Assembly: GCF_024585265.1 (NCBI RefSeq)
Contig: NZ_CP036533.1
Location: forward strand, 2,241,001-2,305,000
Direction of reading: 5' to 3'
DNA length: 64,000 bases
Origin: Bradyrhizobium sp. WBAH42
GTDB lineage: Bacteria > Pseudomonadota > Alphaproteobacteria > Rhizobiales > Xanthobacteraceae
The position numbers and the translations under genes are program-made. Below the pieces are notes generated by a model. The model was not told the DNA's origin, searched no databases, and saw only the letters and a program-made list of their open reading frames with translations. This document shows, piece after piece, positions 19,197-28,842 of the stretch; position 1 is the first letter of the stretch; every line of letters starts with the position of its first letter.

Positions 19197-20462
19197 TTAG
19201 AGTTCGATGTTCGAGCGAGCCCATTCCTTGAGAGCGCTCAAGATTTGGACGTTTGGCAAATCGAATATCTCCTGACGAGGTGATATGCCGAGCGGGTCGA
19301 TCTCTAAGGTTTCTTTGAACAGGAATGCAGCCACAAGATCGAGGCCCAATTGCCGAAGGCATACCGCCGACATATGGCGTCCAATCGAGCTCGCTGGAGG
19401 TCCCAACAGAGCCGCAGTGATATAAGCTTGAGCTGCGCCTTGCCAATCTTCTCGAAAGTAACGCACCTGCCCAAGCTCGGCCCAACCTTTGGAGTCATAG
19501 GGATCGACTCTTGTTACTTCGCCGGCTCTAGATTCAGCCAGCTCAAGATCCTTCAGCCATAGCGCTTCCTTGGTTCGGCTTTCCATCACAGCATGCAGGT
19601 TTTCTACGTAAAGAACCTCCTGTGCCGTCGTGGCGGGCTTCAGGTCGCGTGCGTAGCATTCCGCAAGATCCATCGTATGGACAAGCTTGCTTTTGTCGCC
19701 GGCATGTTGGGGAAGAAAACCCATACCCCGATAGAATCTGCTTTTGAACAGCTGCGTTTCAAATCTATCATCTCCATCTGCCACAGCGCCAAAGGCTCTT
19801 TCGAGCCGCTTGCTCCAATCGATGAGCTCGAGCAGCGACGCATTCGTCTTTGCCTTCTGGACAAAGACCATTGCAGATGCGTTGAACTTCACGTCCCCGG
19901 GGGTTCGATCGTTGACTGCAATACTTTCGAAGACAGACATCACTCTAGAGTCATAGCCGGAGGTTCGGTTCGAAAGATCGATCATGAATTGTGCCGAAGC
20001 CCGAGAGAAGGCGAGTTGCGCGCTGCCGAGATCAGTATCTCCTGCGACGAACTCATCCTCTCGAATTAGCTTGAGCAGTGGCTGATAAAAGCACATCGAA
20101 TGGAGTAGCGAGGCCAGCCGACATTTACGTGCGATCGAGAGATCGCGCCACTGTTCAAGCTGATTACAAAGGACCTGCCAACGATCGGTCCGAAGATTGC
20201 CAGCTAGTTCGCGAGGATCGGTAAGCGCGTAATGCTCATTTGCCTGCTCAGTCAGCTGACTACGAAAGCCCGGTGCCAGTGCACGTTGAGGAGCGAATGG
20301 AGGGCTGTTTGGATTGACAATTGCTTGCCAACCAGCTTCGATCGAACCGGCATGTGCCGGTCCAATCTGCAGCGGACCAAGGTCTAGATAGGGCCGAAGT
20401 AGCCACGTCGAGAACCGTGATTCCAAGCTCGTTTTGGACGGGGGGCTAACCGAATCGCGCAT
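19197..20462 (-). CDS. Helical (TPR-like) protein of unknown function
   Basis: About 421 residues, family not recognised. The C-terminal 120 residues have the look of TPR helices (AELGQVRYFREDWQGAAQAY, then LFKETLEIDP), while the rest is helix-rich without clear motifs. No signal peptide or membrane segment is present. Its start overlaps the end of the 138-residue gene by 17 bases, and a decayed third gene starts 5 bases after its stop, so the three formed one translationally coupled operon. Overlap and co-decay suggest a shared function, possibly as a protein-binding scaffold, but nothing in the sequence names it. Confidence 0.65.
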   Translation of the reverse strand: MRDSVSPPSKTSLESRFSTWLLRPYLDLGPLQIGPAHAGSIEAGWQAIVNPNSPPFAPQRALAPGFRSQLTEQANEHYALTDPRELAGNLRTDRWQVLCNQLEQWRDLSIARKCRLASLLHSMCFYQPLLKLIREDEFVAGDTDLGSAQLAFSRASAQFMIDLSNRTSGYDSRVMSVFESIAVNDRTPGDVKFNASAMVFVQKAKTNASLLELIDWSKRLERAFGAVADGDDRFETQLFKSRFYRGMGFLPQHAGDKSKLVHTMDLAECYARDLKPATTAQEVLYVENLHAVMESRTKEALWLKDLELAESRAGEVTRVDPYDSKGWAELGQVRYFREDWQGAAQAYITAALLGPPASSIGRHMSAVCLRQLGLDLVAAFLFKETLEIDPLGISPRQEIFDLPNVQILSALKEWARSNIEL

Positions 20463-20862
20463 TCATGAGACCGCCACAGGCAGCGCTCACATAACTGGCA
20501 CTCTTCTTCTTCTTCTTTAGCCACGCATGGTAGTCTTCGTTCAATTTTTCGAACTCCGACGCAAACTCTGGTGTGCTCTTATTTCTAAGATACGTAATGC
20601 CAGGTTCAAGAACTGTATACATGTGGCAAATTGGATTGTGCTCGTAAATCTTGTCTTTGGTCTTAACTCCGCGCAGCAGGATCGCAATCACATTCCATGT
20701 TTCGATCAGAACGTGAACCGCCGCATTCTCATCGCTGCCAGGAGCGGCAGCGGCCATCGCCGCTGATCCTCCTTCTGTGTTTCTACGAAGTAGTTCTGCT
20801 CTATGGTAGTTGATGTCACTTCGCATGCTATAGATTCTAACAAAGAGCTCATTCTCGTTCAT
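20446..20862 (-). CDS. Small helical protein of unknown function, first in operon
   Basis: About 138 residues, family not recognised. The sequence is mostly helical, with a hydrophobic helix (VLIETWNVIAILLRGV, residues 51-66) and a lysine run near 115-119. The low-complexity stretch AAMAAAAPG at residues 34-42 may be a loop. It begins a three-gene operon, overlapping the next gene by 17 bases. It lies 80 bases from the stop of the large cyclase gene on the same strand, and that gap includes an AT-rich segment that could hold its promoter. Confidence 0.6.
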   Translation of the reverse strand: MNENELFVRIYSMRSDINYHRAELLRRNTEGGSAAMAAAAPGSDENAAVHVLIETWNVIAILLRGVKTKDKIYEHNPICHMYTVLEPGITYLRNKSTPEFASEFEKLNEDYHAWLKKKKKSASYVSAACGGLMNARFG

Positions 20863-20941
20863 GAATTACTCCCATCAATAAAAAGTACTTAATTCTATCG
20901 TACGCCATCGAGGCTATCTCGGCAGAACCAGGCCTACAAGG

Positions 20942-23900
20942 TCAGACCCAAAAGCGCATCCCCATGGCACGGACTAATGAGTTAGACGCGCCACGGTGAA
21001 GTTCCGCGTCAGAGGTAAGGCCTTCTTCCTCGAAAATGCTGGCGAGGCCTTTGTGGCAGTGCGCTTCAAGCGGGAGCATCGTCAATTCACGAGCGACAGC
21101 TATGGCCTTGGCGAATCTATCTTTTGCATCTCTTAGATTTCCCCGGCGCAACTCAACCTCTCCGAGCATCCGTAGTGCATAAGCTTCGTTAGCCCGTTCT
21201 TCGTGCGTGCGGGCAAGATCGAGGGCGCGATTAGAGGCCACTAGGGCATCCACTACTCTGTCCGAAACTAGGTAAGCCTCGCTGGCATAAGTAAGCCGCA
21301 AGGAATGACGGGCGACAAACCCGCGAGATTCTGCGACCTGAATACTGCGTTCAAGTATAGGGATTCCTTCGTTAGCTCGACCGTCAAGAGAAAGCGCATA
21401 TCCGAGATGAAGCGCGACGAAGGCAAATCCAACCGGACTATCAGCGAACGCGCCGGCAGCCAAAGCTCGCTCGAATGAGCGCAAGGCCCTGCGCAACTGT
21501 CCTTGCCGCAAAGCGACAACTCCGAGACCTAGATGCGCGTAACCGCAGCTGAAGGGATGATTGACACCTTCAGCAATGCGAAGTGCATCTTCGGCAATAT
21601 TGTACGCTTCCGAAAATTCTCCAGTTTCGGCGAGGCCCCATGCAATGAAACTGCGAGCAAACGCCGCTGGTAAGACAAACATCCCGAAACGTTCACCAAC
21701 TAGATCACCCACCAAATAATTGGCATTCCAGCCGAAGCGCTCGCGTGCTTTGACGTAGTTCCCCTGAGTGTGATGCGCCAATCCCAAGGGCAAATTTGTT
21801 ACGACTTGCAACGGTAGGTCTGAAAGATGCTCCGCGACAGCGAGTGCTCGTTCTCCCGCGACGATAGACTCCTTGTATCGTCCAAGCATCCAGAACTGTT
21901 CGGTCAAATAAGACTGCACCCAACCCATTCGGTGGTCGTCGCCGATCTGCTCGGCGAGTTGCTCCGCCTCGCGTAGATAGGATGCGATGCGCGCCCGATC
22001 TCCCAGCGGTTGAAGAACATTGCGAATCTCAAAGCGGACGTCGATTGCCCTTCGCACAGTGTCGATGCTATGCGGCAGTTGAGAAAGTGCTTCCAAGGCC
22101 TTTTCGAAAAGTATCACTGCTTCCGGATAAGCCTCTCGATCTGCAGCCTTAATGCCTGCCTGTCGCAGGTAGGTCACCGCCTTTTCCGGAAGCTGGCCAC
22201 GTAAAGCGTGATCGGCTAGCCGCTCAACCTGTTCATCAAGACGGCCCGCGTACTGGCTTTCTATCGCCTGCACCACGCTTTGGTGGGTTTTGCACCGTCG
22301 TTCGCTCCGTAAGCCAGCGTATGCGACATCGTGAGTGAGCGCGTGCTTAAATGAGAATTGCAGATCGGGGTAAAGCTGTGTGATGTAGAGAAATTCGGCT
22401 GTCTGCAAATAGCTAAGGATGCCGCGAAGTTCGTCCTTCGCCAAGCCAGACACCTCCTGAAGTAGGGATAGAGGGACATCATGTCCGATAACTGATGCTT
22501 CCCGGAGCACTCTCCTTTCGATCGCTGGGAGGGCGTCGATGCGCGCGGCTAGTACAGCCTGCACGGTCGGTGGTATTTCGTTTCCTGAAAACGGCTTCTT
22601 GACGGTGTAATGTTCACGCGTTCCATCGAGGACGCCGCGGTCGACTAGTGTGCGAACAAGCTCTTCAATAAAGAACGGGTTGCCACCGGCTCGGTCTCGA
22701 ACGAAATTCTTAACATCTGCAAGAACCGGGTCTGATCCCAGCAACGACTGCAGGAGCGCTGATAGGTCTTCCTTTCCGAGAGGTTCAAGGCGCACGTTGC
22801 GATAATTCGGCCGGCCTCTCCATTCATCCTGAAACTCGGGGCGATAGGTTGTTAACAGCAATAAGCGTGCGTCGCGGGCGCTTACGACGAGCTCGTGGAG
22901 CAGCCCCAAAGTAAGGGAATCGTTCCAATGCAAGTCCTCAAAAACTGCGACCACGGGCTGCACCCGGTTCTCACTCAGCAGCAGTCGCGTGATCGCCTGG
23001 TAAGTGTACTGTCGGTGCTGAAGAGGATCGAGTGATTGGAATGGATGGTCGGCATCCAGGGCGTCTAACAGGTCAAGCAAAGGCGCTATGACATCCTGTA
23101 ACGAAGGATCAAGCGCGAGAACCTTTCCCGTCACTTTTTCACGGATTGATCGCGCGTTGTCGCCGAGATTAATCTTGAAATAGTACCGACGGAGCAATTC
23201 GATAACCGGCAAATAGGACGCAGCGTGCCCATAGGAAGCCGAGTTGGTCTCTAGGATCAAGCAGCCCTCGGTCTGCGGGGAATGAACAAATTCGTGAATC
23301 AGGCGAGACTTTCCCATGCCTGGTTCGCCCACCACGGCCAAGACTTGACCTCGACCCGCTCGAGCTTGATCGAGGGCCTGACCAAGCTGCCGGATTTCCA
23401 GTTCGCGTCCAACGAATGGTGTGAATCCGCGCCAAGCAGACGCTTGGAATCTTGTCCGCTCCGAGCCGCCATCGGTAATCTCGTAGACCTCGACGAGGTG
23501 CTCCAGTCCCTTTACTGGCAAGGCGCCAAGGGATTTTGCTTTGACGTGTCCTTGAACGAGTTTCGCGGTCTCTGCAGTGGTTAGTATCGAGCCTGGCATT
23601 GCCATCTGTTCCATTCGGGATGCCAGATGTGCGGTCTGTCCGACTACGGTGTAATCCATGTAGAGATCATTGTTAATCGACGAGACAACGATCTCGCCCG
23701 AGTTCACGCCAACGCGAGTTGTTATCGGGAGGCCCTGACTGCGACGTACGTCTTCAGCGTAATGCTTGATACGTTGTTGCATCCTGAGTGCAGAATAGCA
23801 GGCTCGCACGGCATGATCTTCGTGAGCGAGGGGTGCTCCAAACAGAGCCATAATCCCGTCTCCCATGACTCTGTTGACCAGGCCCTCATAGTGGTGGACG

Positions 23901-24286
23901 GCTTCCAACATGTGATCGAGGACTGGGTCGAGAAGTCTTTGCGCTTCTTCAGGATCGCGGTCTGCAATTATCCCCAACGACCCGACGATGTCCGCAAAAA
24001 GAACAGTGACTTGCTTGCGTTCACCTTCAAGATCGTCCTTCGAAGTCAATATTCGGTCAGCAAGATGCTTTGGGGTATAGCTCTCCGGTGATAAGAACCG
24101 GTTCGTTCTGCGGCCTTCGCCGTCTAAGCCGATCGGATGTGCGCATTGGGAGCAGAACTTGGCTTCGGGCAAAATCAAGCTTCTGCAATTAGGACAAGGG
24201 CGTGCTAACGGAGCGGCGCACTCCCCGCAGAATCTCGCTCCAAGCCGGTTGTCGTATTGACACCTCAAACACTTCATGTGTGCCAT
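20942..24286 (-). CDS. Zinc-ribbon / class III cyclase / AAA ATPase / TPR signalling protein
   Basis: About 1114 residues with four parts. Two zinc ribbons come first (CxxC pairs at C6-C9 and C20-C23, then C31-C34 and C45-C48). A class III nucleotide cyclase domain spans 90-270, with metal-binding Asp99 (LFADIVGS) and Asp143 (MGDGIMALFG). An AAA/STAND-like ATPase follows with Walker A GEPGMGKS at 320-327, then TPR repeats fill the last 450 residues. Proteins of this layout are common in rhizobia and are thought to couple a signal to cAMP or to act as LuxR-like ATPase switches. Both metal aspartates are kept, so cyclase activity is possible. ATG at 24286 and 24277 are both usable. It is divergent from the secreted protease gene. 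Confidence 0.9.
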   Translation of the reverse strand: MAHMKCLRCQYDNRLGARFCGECAAPLARPCPNCRSLILPEAKFCSQCAHPIGLDGEGRRTNRFLSPESYTPKHLADRILTSKDDLEGERKQVTVLFADIVGSLGIIADRDPEEAQRLLDPVLDHMLEAVHHYEGLVNRVMGDGIMALFGAPLAHEDHAVRACYSALRMQQRIKHYAEDVRRSQGLPITTRVGVNSGEIVVSSINNDLYMDYTVVGQTAHLASRMEQMAMPGSILTTAETAKLVQGHVKAKSLGALPVKGLEHLVEVYEITDGGSERTRFQASAWRGFTPFVGRELEIRQLGQALDQARAGRGQVLAVVGEPGMGKSRLIHEFVHSPQTEGCLILETNSASYGHAASYLPVIELLRRYYFKINLGDNARSIREKVTGKVLALDPSLQDVIAPLLDLLDALDADHPFQSLDPLQHRQYTYQAITRLLLSENRVQPVVAVFEDLHWNDSLTLGLLHELVVSARDARLLLLTTYRPEFQDEWRGRPNYRNVRLEPLGKEDLSALLQSLLGSDPVLADVKNFVRDRAGGNPFFIEELVRTLVDRGVLDGTREHYTVKKPFSGNEIPPTVQAVLAARIDALPAIERRVLREASVIGHDVPLSLLQEVSGLAKDELRGILSYLQTAEFLYITQLYPDLQFSFKHALTHDVAYAGLRSERRCKTHQSVVQAIESQYAGRLDEQVERLADHALRGQLPEKAVTYLRQAGIKAADREAYPEAVILFEKALEALSQLPHSIDTVRRAIDVRFEIRNVLQPLGDRARIASYLREAEQLAEQIGDDHRMGWVQSYLTEQFWMLGRYKESIVAGERALAVAEHLSDLPLQVVTNLPLGLAHHTQGNYVKARERFGWNANYLVGDLVGERFGMFVLPAAFARSFIAWGLAETGEFSEAYNIAEDALRIAEGVNHPFSCGYAHLGLGVVALRQGQLRRALRSFERALAAGAFADSPVGFAFVALHLGYALSLDGRANEGIPILERSIQVAESRGFVARHSLRLTYASEAYLVSDRVVDALVASNRALDLARTHEERANEAYALRMLGEVELRRGNLRDAKDRFAKAIAVARELTMLPLEAHCHKGLASIFEEEGLTSDAELHRGASNSLVRAMGMRFWV

Positions 24287-24433
24287 CGGCTGCGCGTGGC
24301 GATCGAAAGTGATAATCTACTCCCGGTAGCAGACGTTCAACAAGCCCGTTATCGGTCTGGTATTCGCTCCGCCTCTCTTTGTTCCGCAACTTATAATAGT
24401 CGATCTATGACTTGCTGCTAATAGGAGTATTCG

Positions 24434-25354
24434 ATGGCCCGTCCTCGGTGCTTTCAGATCCTGCTTGCAGGGCTTCTTCACTCTTTATGGGTAATCGTGG
24501 CTAGTGCGGAGGGGTTCCCGCCGCGACACCTCGAAGAATCTGCGCCTTCCAAAAATGCCGCGAAGAAGTTTGTCTCCGATCAACGTAATCTGCTTCCGAA
24601 GATCATCGGCGGGATCGACGCTAAGCCGGGGGAGTTTCCGCACCAGGTCAGCCTGATGTTTAAGAACGACGGCGGGACCCCTGGCGTAGAGCGTCATTTT
24701 TGTGGAGGCTCCATCATCTCTGATCAGTGGGTCGTTACTGCGGCACACTGCGTAGCAACCATGATAGGAGTTCAGCAATACATCTCGGTTGGGGCCGGAA
24801 GCATTGATCTCAACGAGCTCGAGGAGTTCGACCTAGACGAGATCTGGGTACATCCAAAATACAACGCGAGCTCCATGGACTACGATTTTGCTTTGCTCAA
24901 AATTCGGTCGTCGTTTGCAGAACGCGAAATTCCCGTGGTTTCGCGCGCGGACGACCAGCTCATCAACGTTGGCGATGTTGCAGTCATCACAGGCTGGGGC
25001 GTCGATGCCTCTGGAGCCATTCAACGAATTCTGAAGAAAGCCGATGTCAAAGTGATAGAGCGAACGGATTGCAACGATGCGGACTCTTATGACGGGAAAA
25101 TTACGGGGAGAATGATCTGCCTCGGTCTGAAGGCAGGTGGCAAGGACGCATGTCAAGGCGATAGCGGGGGGCCGGCGCTCGCTCGCGCGCGAGGTGGTGC
25201 GAATGTTCTATTCGGCACGACGAGCTGGGGAGAAGGTTGCGCATTGCCCAAGAAATATGGGGTGTACGGCAGGCTTATCTCGGTGCGCCCTTGGCTAGAT
25301 CTAGTTACCCGCGGGGAACTGGGGAGGTCAAATACAGCGAGAAGCGATAAATGA
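24434..25354 (+). CDS. Secreted chymotrypsin-family (S1A) serine protease zymogen
   Basis: About 306 residues. A signal peptide (hydrophobic 8-24) is followed by a 30-residue propeptide ending at Lys56, then IIGG, the classic activation site of trypsin zymogens. The catalytic triad is His105 (TAAHC), Asp151 (DYDFALLKI) and Ser244 (CQGDSGGP). Conserved cysteines (C90 with C106, C230 with C240) support disulfides outside the cytoplasm. Eukaryote-like S1A proteases of this kind are uncommon in alphaproteobacteria, and transfer is possible. It is divergent from the cyclase-ATPase gene with about 150 bases between them. The target is unknown. Confidence 0.9.
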   Translation: MARPRCFQILLAGLLHSLWVIVASAEGFPPRHLEESAPSKNAAKKFVSDQRNLLPKIIGGIDAKPGEFPHQVSLMFKNDGGTPGVERHFCGGSIISDQWVVTAAHCVATMIGVQQYISVGAGSIDLNELEEFDLDEIWVHPKYNASSMDYDFALLKIRSSFAEREIPVVSRADDQLINVGDVAVITGWGVDASGAIQRILKKADVKVIERTDCNDADSYDGKITGRMICLGLKAGGKDACQGDSGGPALARARGGANVLFGTTSWGEGCALPKKYGVYGRLISVRPWLDLVTRGELGRSNTARSDK

Positions 25355-26120
25355 GCTTGCAATGGTGCGACAGCTGACCTGATGTGATTAAGTAGAGCTG
25401 CAGGCGCGGGGCCGAGCGTACTCGGTGCGTTTGCTGACGAATAACATGCGGTTGAGGCGGAGGAGCCAAGCTGCTCGCTCCTCAATGTCGCTCGCCGGGG
25501 TGAGCTTCTAAGCTTTCCGATCGAGATCAGGTCGAGCGCAACGGCGCATGTGCGAGCAGCGTCAGTCTTGGCACAGGTTAGGGCGCTAACGGCAACAGCG
25601 GCCCGTTCGTCGGACGCCAAATAGCAATTTGACGAGCTAGAGAGCTGTCTTGGCCGGAAAAAGTGCTTTCTTCCTTGGGCAGCCGACCGAAGAAGGAGTT
25701 GCTAGCGCTGCATTCGCAGCCGAAAGGCAAGCGGGATGTTTCCAACGATCCAGCGCCCGAAGGCTCTTAAGTTTTTCAATATATCTTCCCCGAGCGAGAG
25801 AACCTGAGCCGCGGCGGGCGAGAAACTTTCTTTCGAGATTCTCTCCCTCCGCCAAGAGAACCGCAAACCTCCGCGTGGACAGCTTCGGCAAAGCCTTTTC
25901 CAACGAGTAGCTGTGGCGAGGTGCCTGCGTATCAACCTGTCAACCGTGTCAACCCAAGAATCACCTGAACTGGCGGCGGTATTTTGGAGCGCGCTTGCGC
26001 CGTAGGGGGAGGTGGCTGGGAAGGACCCGTCAGCTTGAGGAAGAGTACATCTGTCGGAGAAGCGTCAGCTCATGATCCAAAAGCGGACGCTCGGCGCGTC
26101 ACCCGTCTTGGTCTGCTAAG
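25355..26120. other. Intergenic region without recognised genes
   Basis: About 765 bases. Overlapping open frames on both strands near 25640-25930 encode low-complexity Arg/Ala/Ser-rich products with no recognisable motif, so I do not call a gene. Near 26112-26122 begins the left half of a palindrome that has been split by the MITE that follows. Confidence 0.5.
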
Positions 26121-26288
26121 GGCCTTGGCTGTGTGAAAACGCTAGGACGCTTGACGGCGATAGAAGAAGTTATTCGTTCACGACCGTCTTGGCGGTCAGA
26201 CTCGCAAGCGCATTCAACTTAGAGAGCGAACTGAAGAATGTAATTCTAGCGTCGTTTCGATCTTTCGCGTTTTCACACAGCCAGGGCC
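26121..26288. mobile_element. MITE copy A (about 165 bp) with terminal inverted repeats
   Basis: The ends are TTGGCTGTGTGAAAACGC on the left and its complement GCGTTTTCACACAGCC on the right, nearly perfect over 17 bases. AGGGCC flanks both sides (26119-26124 and 26283-26288), as a target duplication would. Inside are a small hairpin (GACCG/CGGTC) and no gene. Three more copies lie at 33501, 34303 and 35133. Joining the outer flanks rebuilds a palindrome (TCTGCTAA...TTAGCGGA), so it inserted into a palindrome loop. Confidence 0.8.
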
Positions 26289-26351
26289 ATTAGCGGAAGT
26301 CGCACTCATTTGACCACCTCGTCGGCACCCGCCAACAACTTCGCCCGATGG

Positions 26352-28124
26352 TCATTCGGGCAACCCGGCTCGCTGCAATCCCTCCTCGTATCGTTTGATG
26401 TGTTCGGCATGTCGATAGGGGCCCAGCACGTCTTTGAGATTGGAAACCCGCAGCGCGGGATACAGTTGCCGCAGCCGCGCCAACGATTTGTGTGCTTGCT
26501 CGGGCCGTCCGGCCATTGCATTGCTCGCGGCATCGATGCGCAATCCGGTTTGAAAGTCCGGATTGTCCTGCAATGCCATCGCAGCCCACGATGTTGCTTC
26601 GTCATAGTGGCCCAGGAAGAAATGTGCGTGAGCGGTCCCGCTTTGGCTAAGCATCACCCGCGGATCAAGTGGACTCAGGCGCATGGCGCGCGCGAAGCGC
26701 TCGATCGCCAATTCCGCCTCGCCGAGCCAGTTCTTTATCCAGCCGCCGTAATACCAGGCCTCGGCCAAATTGGAATTGAGCACTAGCGCGCGATCGATCA
26801 AGGCGGCGCCTGCCCGAAGATCGCGAACAACATGCGCTAATGCAAACCCGCCGACGCCGAGCACGATCGCGTCATCCTTGCCCAACTCAACCGCCCGCTG
26901 AGCGATCCTCGTCGCTTCGGCAATCTCGTTCGCCGTGCCTGAAATCCAGCCATAGATCAAGGCATAGCTGTAGCAGGCGGCGGCACGTCCGTAGGCGGAC
27001 GCAAAATCCGGGTTGAGTTCGATCGCGCTATTGAACAAGCGCAACGCCTCATCGTTCGCTTGTCGGCCTGCAAACTGATAAAATCGAGGCAAACCCCGCA
27101 AATAAAGAGTATAGGCATCGAGACTCTCGGTCGGCTTGCGCTTGGCACGCTCGATCTCGGCCTTTTCCACCGCCGGCGCGATCGCCCCAACTACGCTTTC
27201 CGTCACCTGGTCTTGCAAATCGAAGACGTCGCCGAGACTACCATCAAATCGTTCCGCCCAAAGATGTGCCCCAGTAGCGGCATCGGCGAGTTGAGCCGTG
27301 ATCCGCACTCGGTTGGCCGCCTTGCGAACGCTCCCTTCCAGCACATAGCGCACCCCAAGTTCGCGTCCAACCTGCTTCACGTCGACGGCGCGCCCCTTGT
27401 AGGTGAAGCTCGAATTGCGGGCGATGACGAACAGCGCCTTGAAATGAGACAGCGCGGTGATGATGTCCTCGACCATTCCATCGGCAAAGTAGTCCTGTTC
27501 CGGATCACCGCTCATGTTGGTGAACGGCAGAACAGCAATGGACGGCTTGTCGGGCAGCGGCAGCACGAAAGTGCACGTCCGGCCTTGAGGGACATCGAGA
27601 ATCCGTGCCCGATAAGCATGCACTGGACGAGCTATATTTTTCAGCGGCTGGATCCCCATGTCGTCGAACGCAACGCCGAGCTTGCCCGAAACTTGTCGGT
27701 AAACGTCATCGGACACGCAGATGCCACCGGGCTCCGCAATCCCTTCCAGCCGTGCTGCGATATTCACGCCATCTCCAAAGATGTCATGGGGTTCGATGAT
27801 CACGTCGCCGATATTGATTCCCACGCGGAAGAGAATGCGCTCGTCTTCCGCATCGCCTATTGTGAGTTCATGAATGCGGGTCTGAAACCGCGTGCCAGCT
27901 CGGACCGCTTCCACCGCGCTCGGAAACTCCGCCAGGAATCCGTCGCCGGTGTTCTTGACGATGCGGCCGCCGTGTTCCGTGATCGCGGGCGTGACACTCT
28001 CCGCTAGGAGTGTTGTCAGCTTGACGTAGACAGACTCTTCGTCATGATGCATGAGCCGGCTATAGCCGGCGACATCCGCCGCCAGAATGGCCGCTAGTCG
28101 CCGTTGCACGCGCTCGCTGGCCAA
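26352..28124 (-). CDS. Adenylate/guanylate cyclase with TolB-like and TPR domains
   Basis: About 590 residues. A class III cyclase domain (residues 8-180) begins with RRLAAILAADVAGYSRLM, where the Asp is a metal ligand, and includes NTGDGFLAEF with the second Asp. A FlgO/TolB-like domain follows (PSIAVLPFTNMSGDPEQDYFADG, read here only in part) and then TPR repeats to the end. This architecture is common and multi-copy in Bradyrhizobium; members are taken to make cAMP, although activating signals are unknown. The TTG start has a good GAGGGGG site before it. A paralogue of nearly the same layout lies at 31699-33489, facing the other way. No membrane segment is present. Confidence 0.9.
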   Translation of the reverse strand: MASERVQRRLAAILAADVAGYSRLMHHDEESVYVKLTTLLAESVTPAITEHGGRIVKNTGDGFLAEFPSAVEAVRAGTRFQTRIHELTIGDAEDERILFRVGINIGDVIIEPHDIFGDGVNIAARLEGIAEPGGICVSDDVYRQVSGKLGVAFDDMGIQPLKNIARPVHAYRARILDVPQGRTCTFVLPLPDKPSIAVLPFTNMSGDPEQDYFADGMVEDIITALSHFKALFVIARNSSFTYKGRAVDVKQVGRELGVRYVLEGSVRKAANRVRITAQLADAATGAHLWAERFDGSLGDVFDLQDQVTESVVGAIAPAVEKAEIERAKRKPTESLDAYTLYLRGLPRFYQFAGRQANDEALRLFNSAIELNPDFASAYGRAAACYSYALIYGWISGTANEIAEATRIAQRAVELGKDDAIVLGVGGFALAHVVRDLRAGAALIDRALVLNSNLAEAWYYGGWIKNWLGEAELAIERFARAMRLSPLDPRVMLSQSGTAHAHFFLGHYDEATSWAAMALQDNPDFQTGLRIDAASNAMAGRPEQAHKSLARLRQLYPALRVSNLKDVLGPYRHAEHIKRYEEGLQRAGLPE

Positions 28125-28677
28125 GACGCCCCCTCAATCAACATTACCCAAGCGTAGCAGATACACAAACATAGCAGATCGCAGCTGGCCTGGAACCCTC
28201 TTCCACAACGTCACAGTGTCCATTTCGGGTCAGGAGCGTCGCCCTCTACATTAGGCGGCTGTCCGTCAACTTCCGCTGTGCCCCAAGAGCACCCGGTGCC
28301 GGGGGCCGGGCCAAACGAATCCCGCACCCGCACCATCGCCGGATGCCTGCGGTTCTTCACCTTTACCCGATGCTTGCCACCGCGAGCTTCTAAAAATTCA
28401 CTACCCGCGCGTCCGGGGGCGGGGTGGTTGGCTAGGCCTCCCCGTGGGGGACTTTCACCTTCTATTCTTTGTCAGCAAAACTGGCGCACTCCGCTCCGGG
28501 TCACAAGCGGCGGTCGTGGCAAGCGCAGCCCTACGCCCGGTTTACAGCCGATAGCCCACAAGCATCGAAATTGCCGTTCAACGGCGAGGGCCGGCCTCAG
28601 GCAGGAAGTCCACCCGTAAATTTCCCAAGTGTCGGCAATTTCGCTCACGGGTTCTGGTGCGGATCGAGCGCCGCATC
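28125..28677. other. GC-rich intergenic region upstream of a small HTH gene
   Basis: About 550 bases. No convincing gene is seen, although a long open frame runs through 28278-28619 with an odd Pro/Arg-rich product. Several GC-rich inverted repeats (for example around 28400-28460) suggest structured RNA or repeat remnants. A short match to the recurring island motif (CTTCCACAACG) is at 28198-28214. Confidence 0.4.
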
Positions 28678-28842
28678 ATGAAAACACCAAAGCCAAAGCA
28701 GTGGGCCGAGCAGGAGGTCCGACGATTGATCACGCTGGCCAGGCAGGGATTTGGCACATCGAAGATAGCCGCCGAACTTGGCCGCCACGCCGGATCGGTG
28801 ACGCGCATGGCGCGAACCTTGGGACTGCTGTTGAAGAAGTAG
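28678..28842 (+). CDS. Small HTH DNA-binding protein
   Basis: About 54 residues. The sequence KTPKPKQWAEQEVRRLITLA then KIAAELGRHAGSVTRMARTLG fits a compact helix-turn-helix (homeodomain/SANT-like) fold, rich in Lys and Arg. Similar short HTH proteins are common in Bradyrhizobium. An in-frame start at 28657 exists, but the sequence from ATG 28678 (MKTPKPKQW) reads as the natural N-terminus. Both flanks are noncoding, and nothing in the sequence shows which genes it controls. Confidence 0.65.
   Translation: MKTPKPKQWAEQEVRRLITLARQGFGTSKIAAELGRHAGSVTRMARTLGLLLKK

Noticed and set aside
25637..25935. Overlapping frames on both strands of about 80-90 codons
   Set aside because: Arg/Ala/Ser-rich text on both strands, no motif and no good start site, so neither can be supported.
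28278..28619. 113-codon Pro/Arg-rich frame
   Set aside because: GC-rich structured sequence gives long open frames by chance; no start site and no family.
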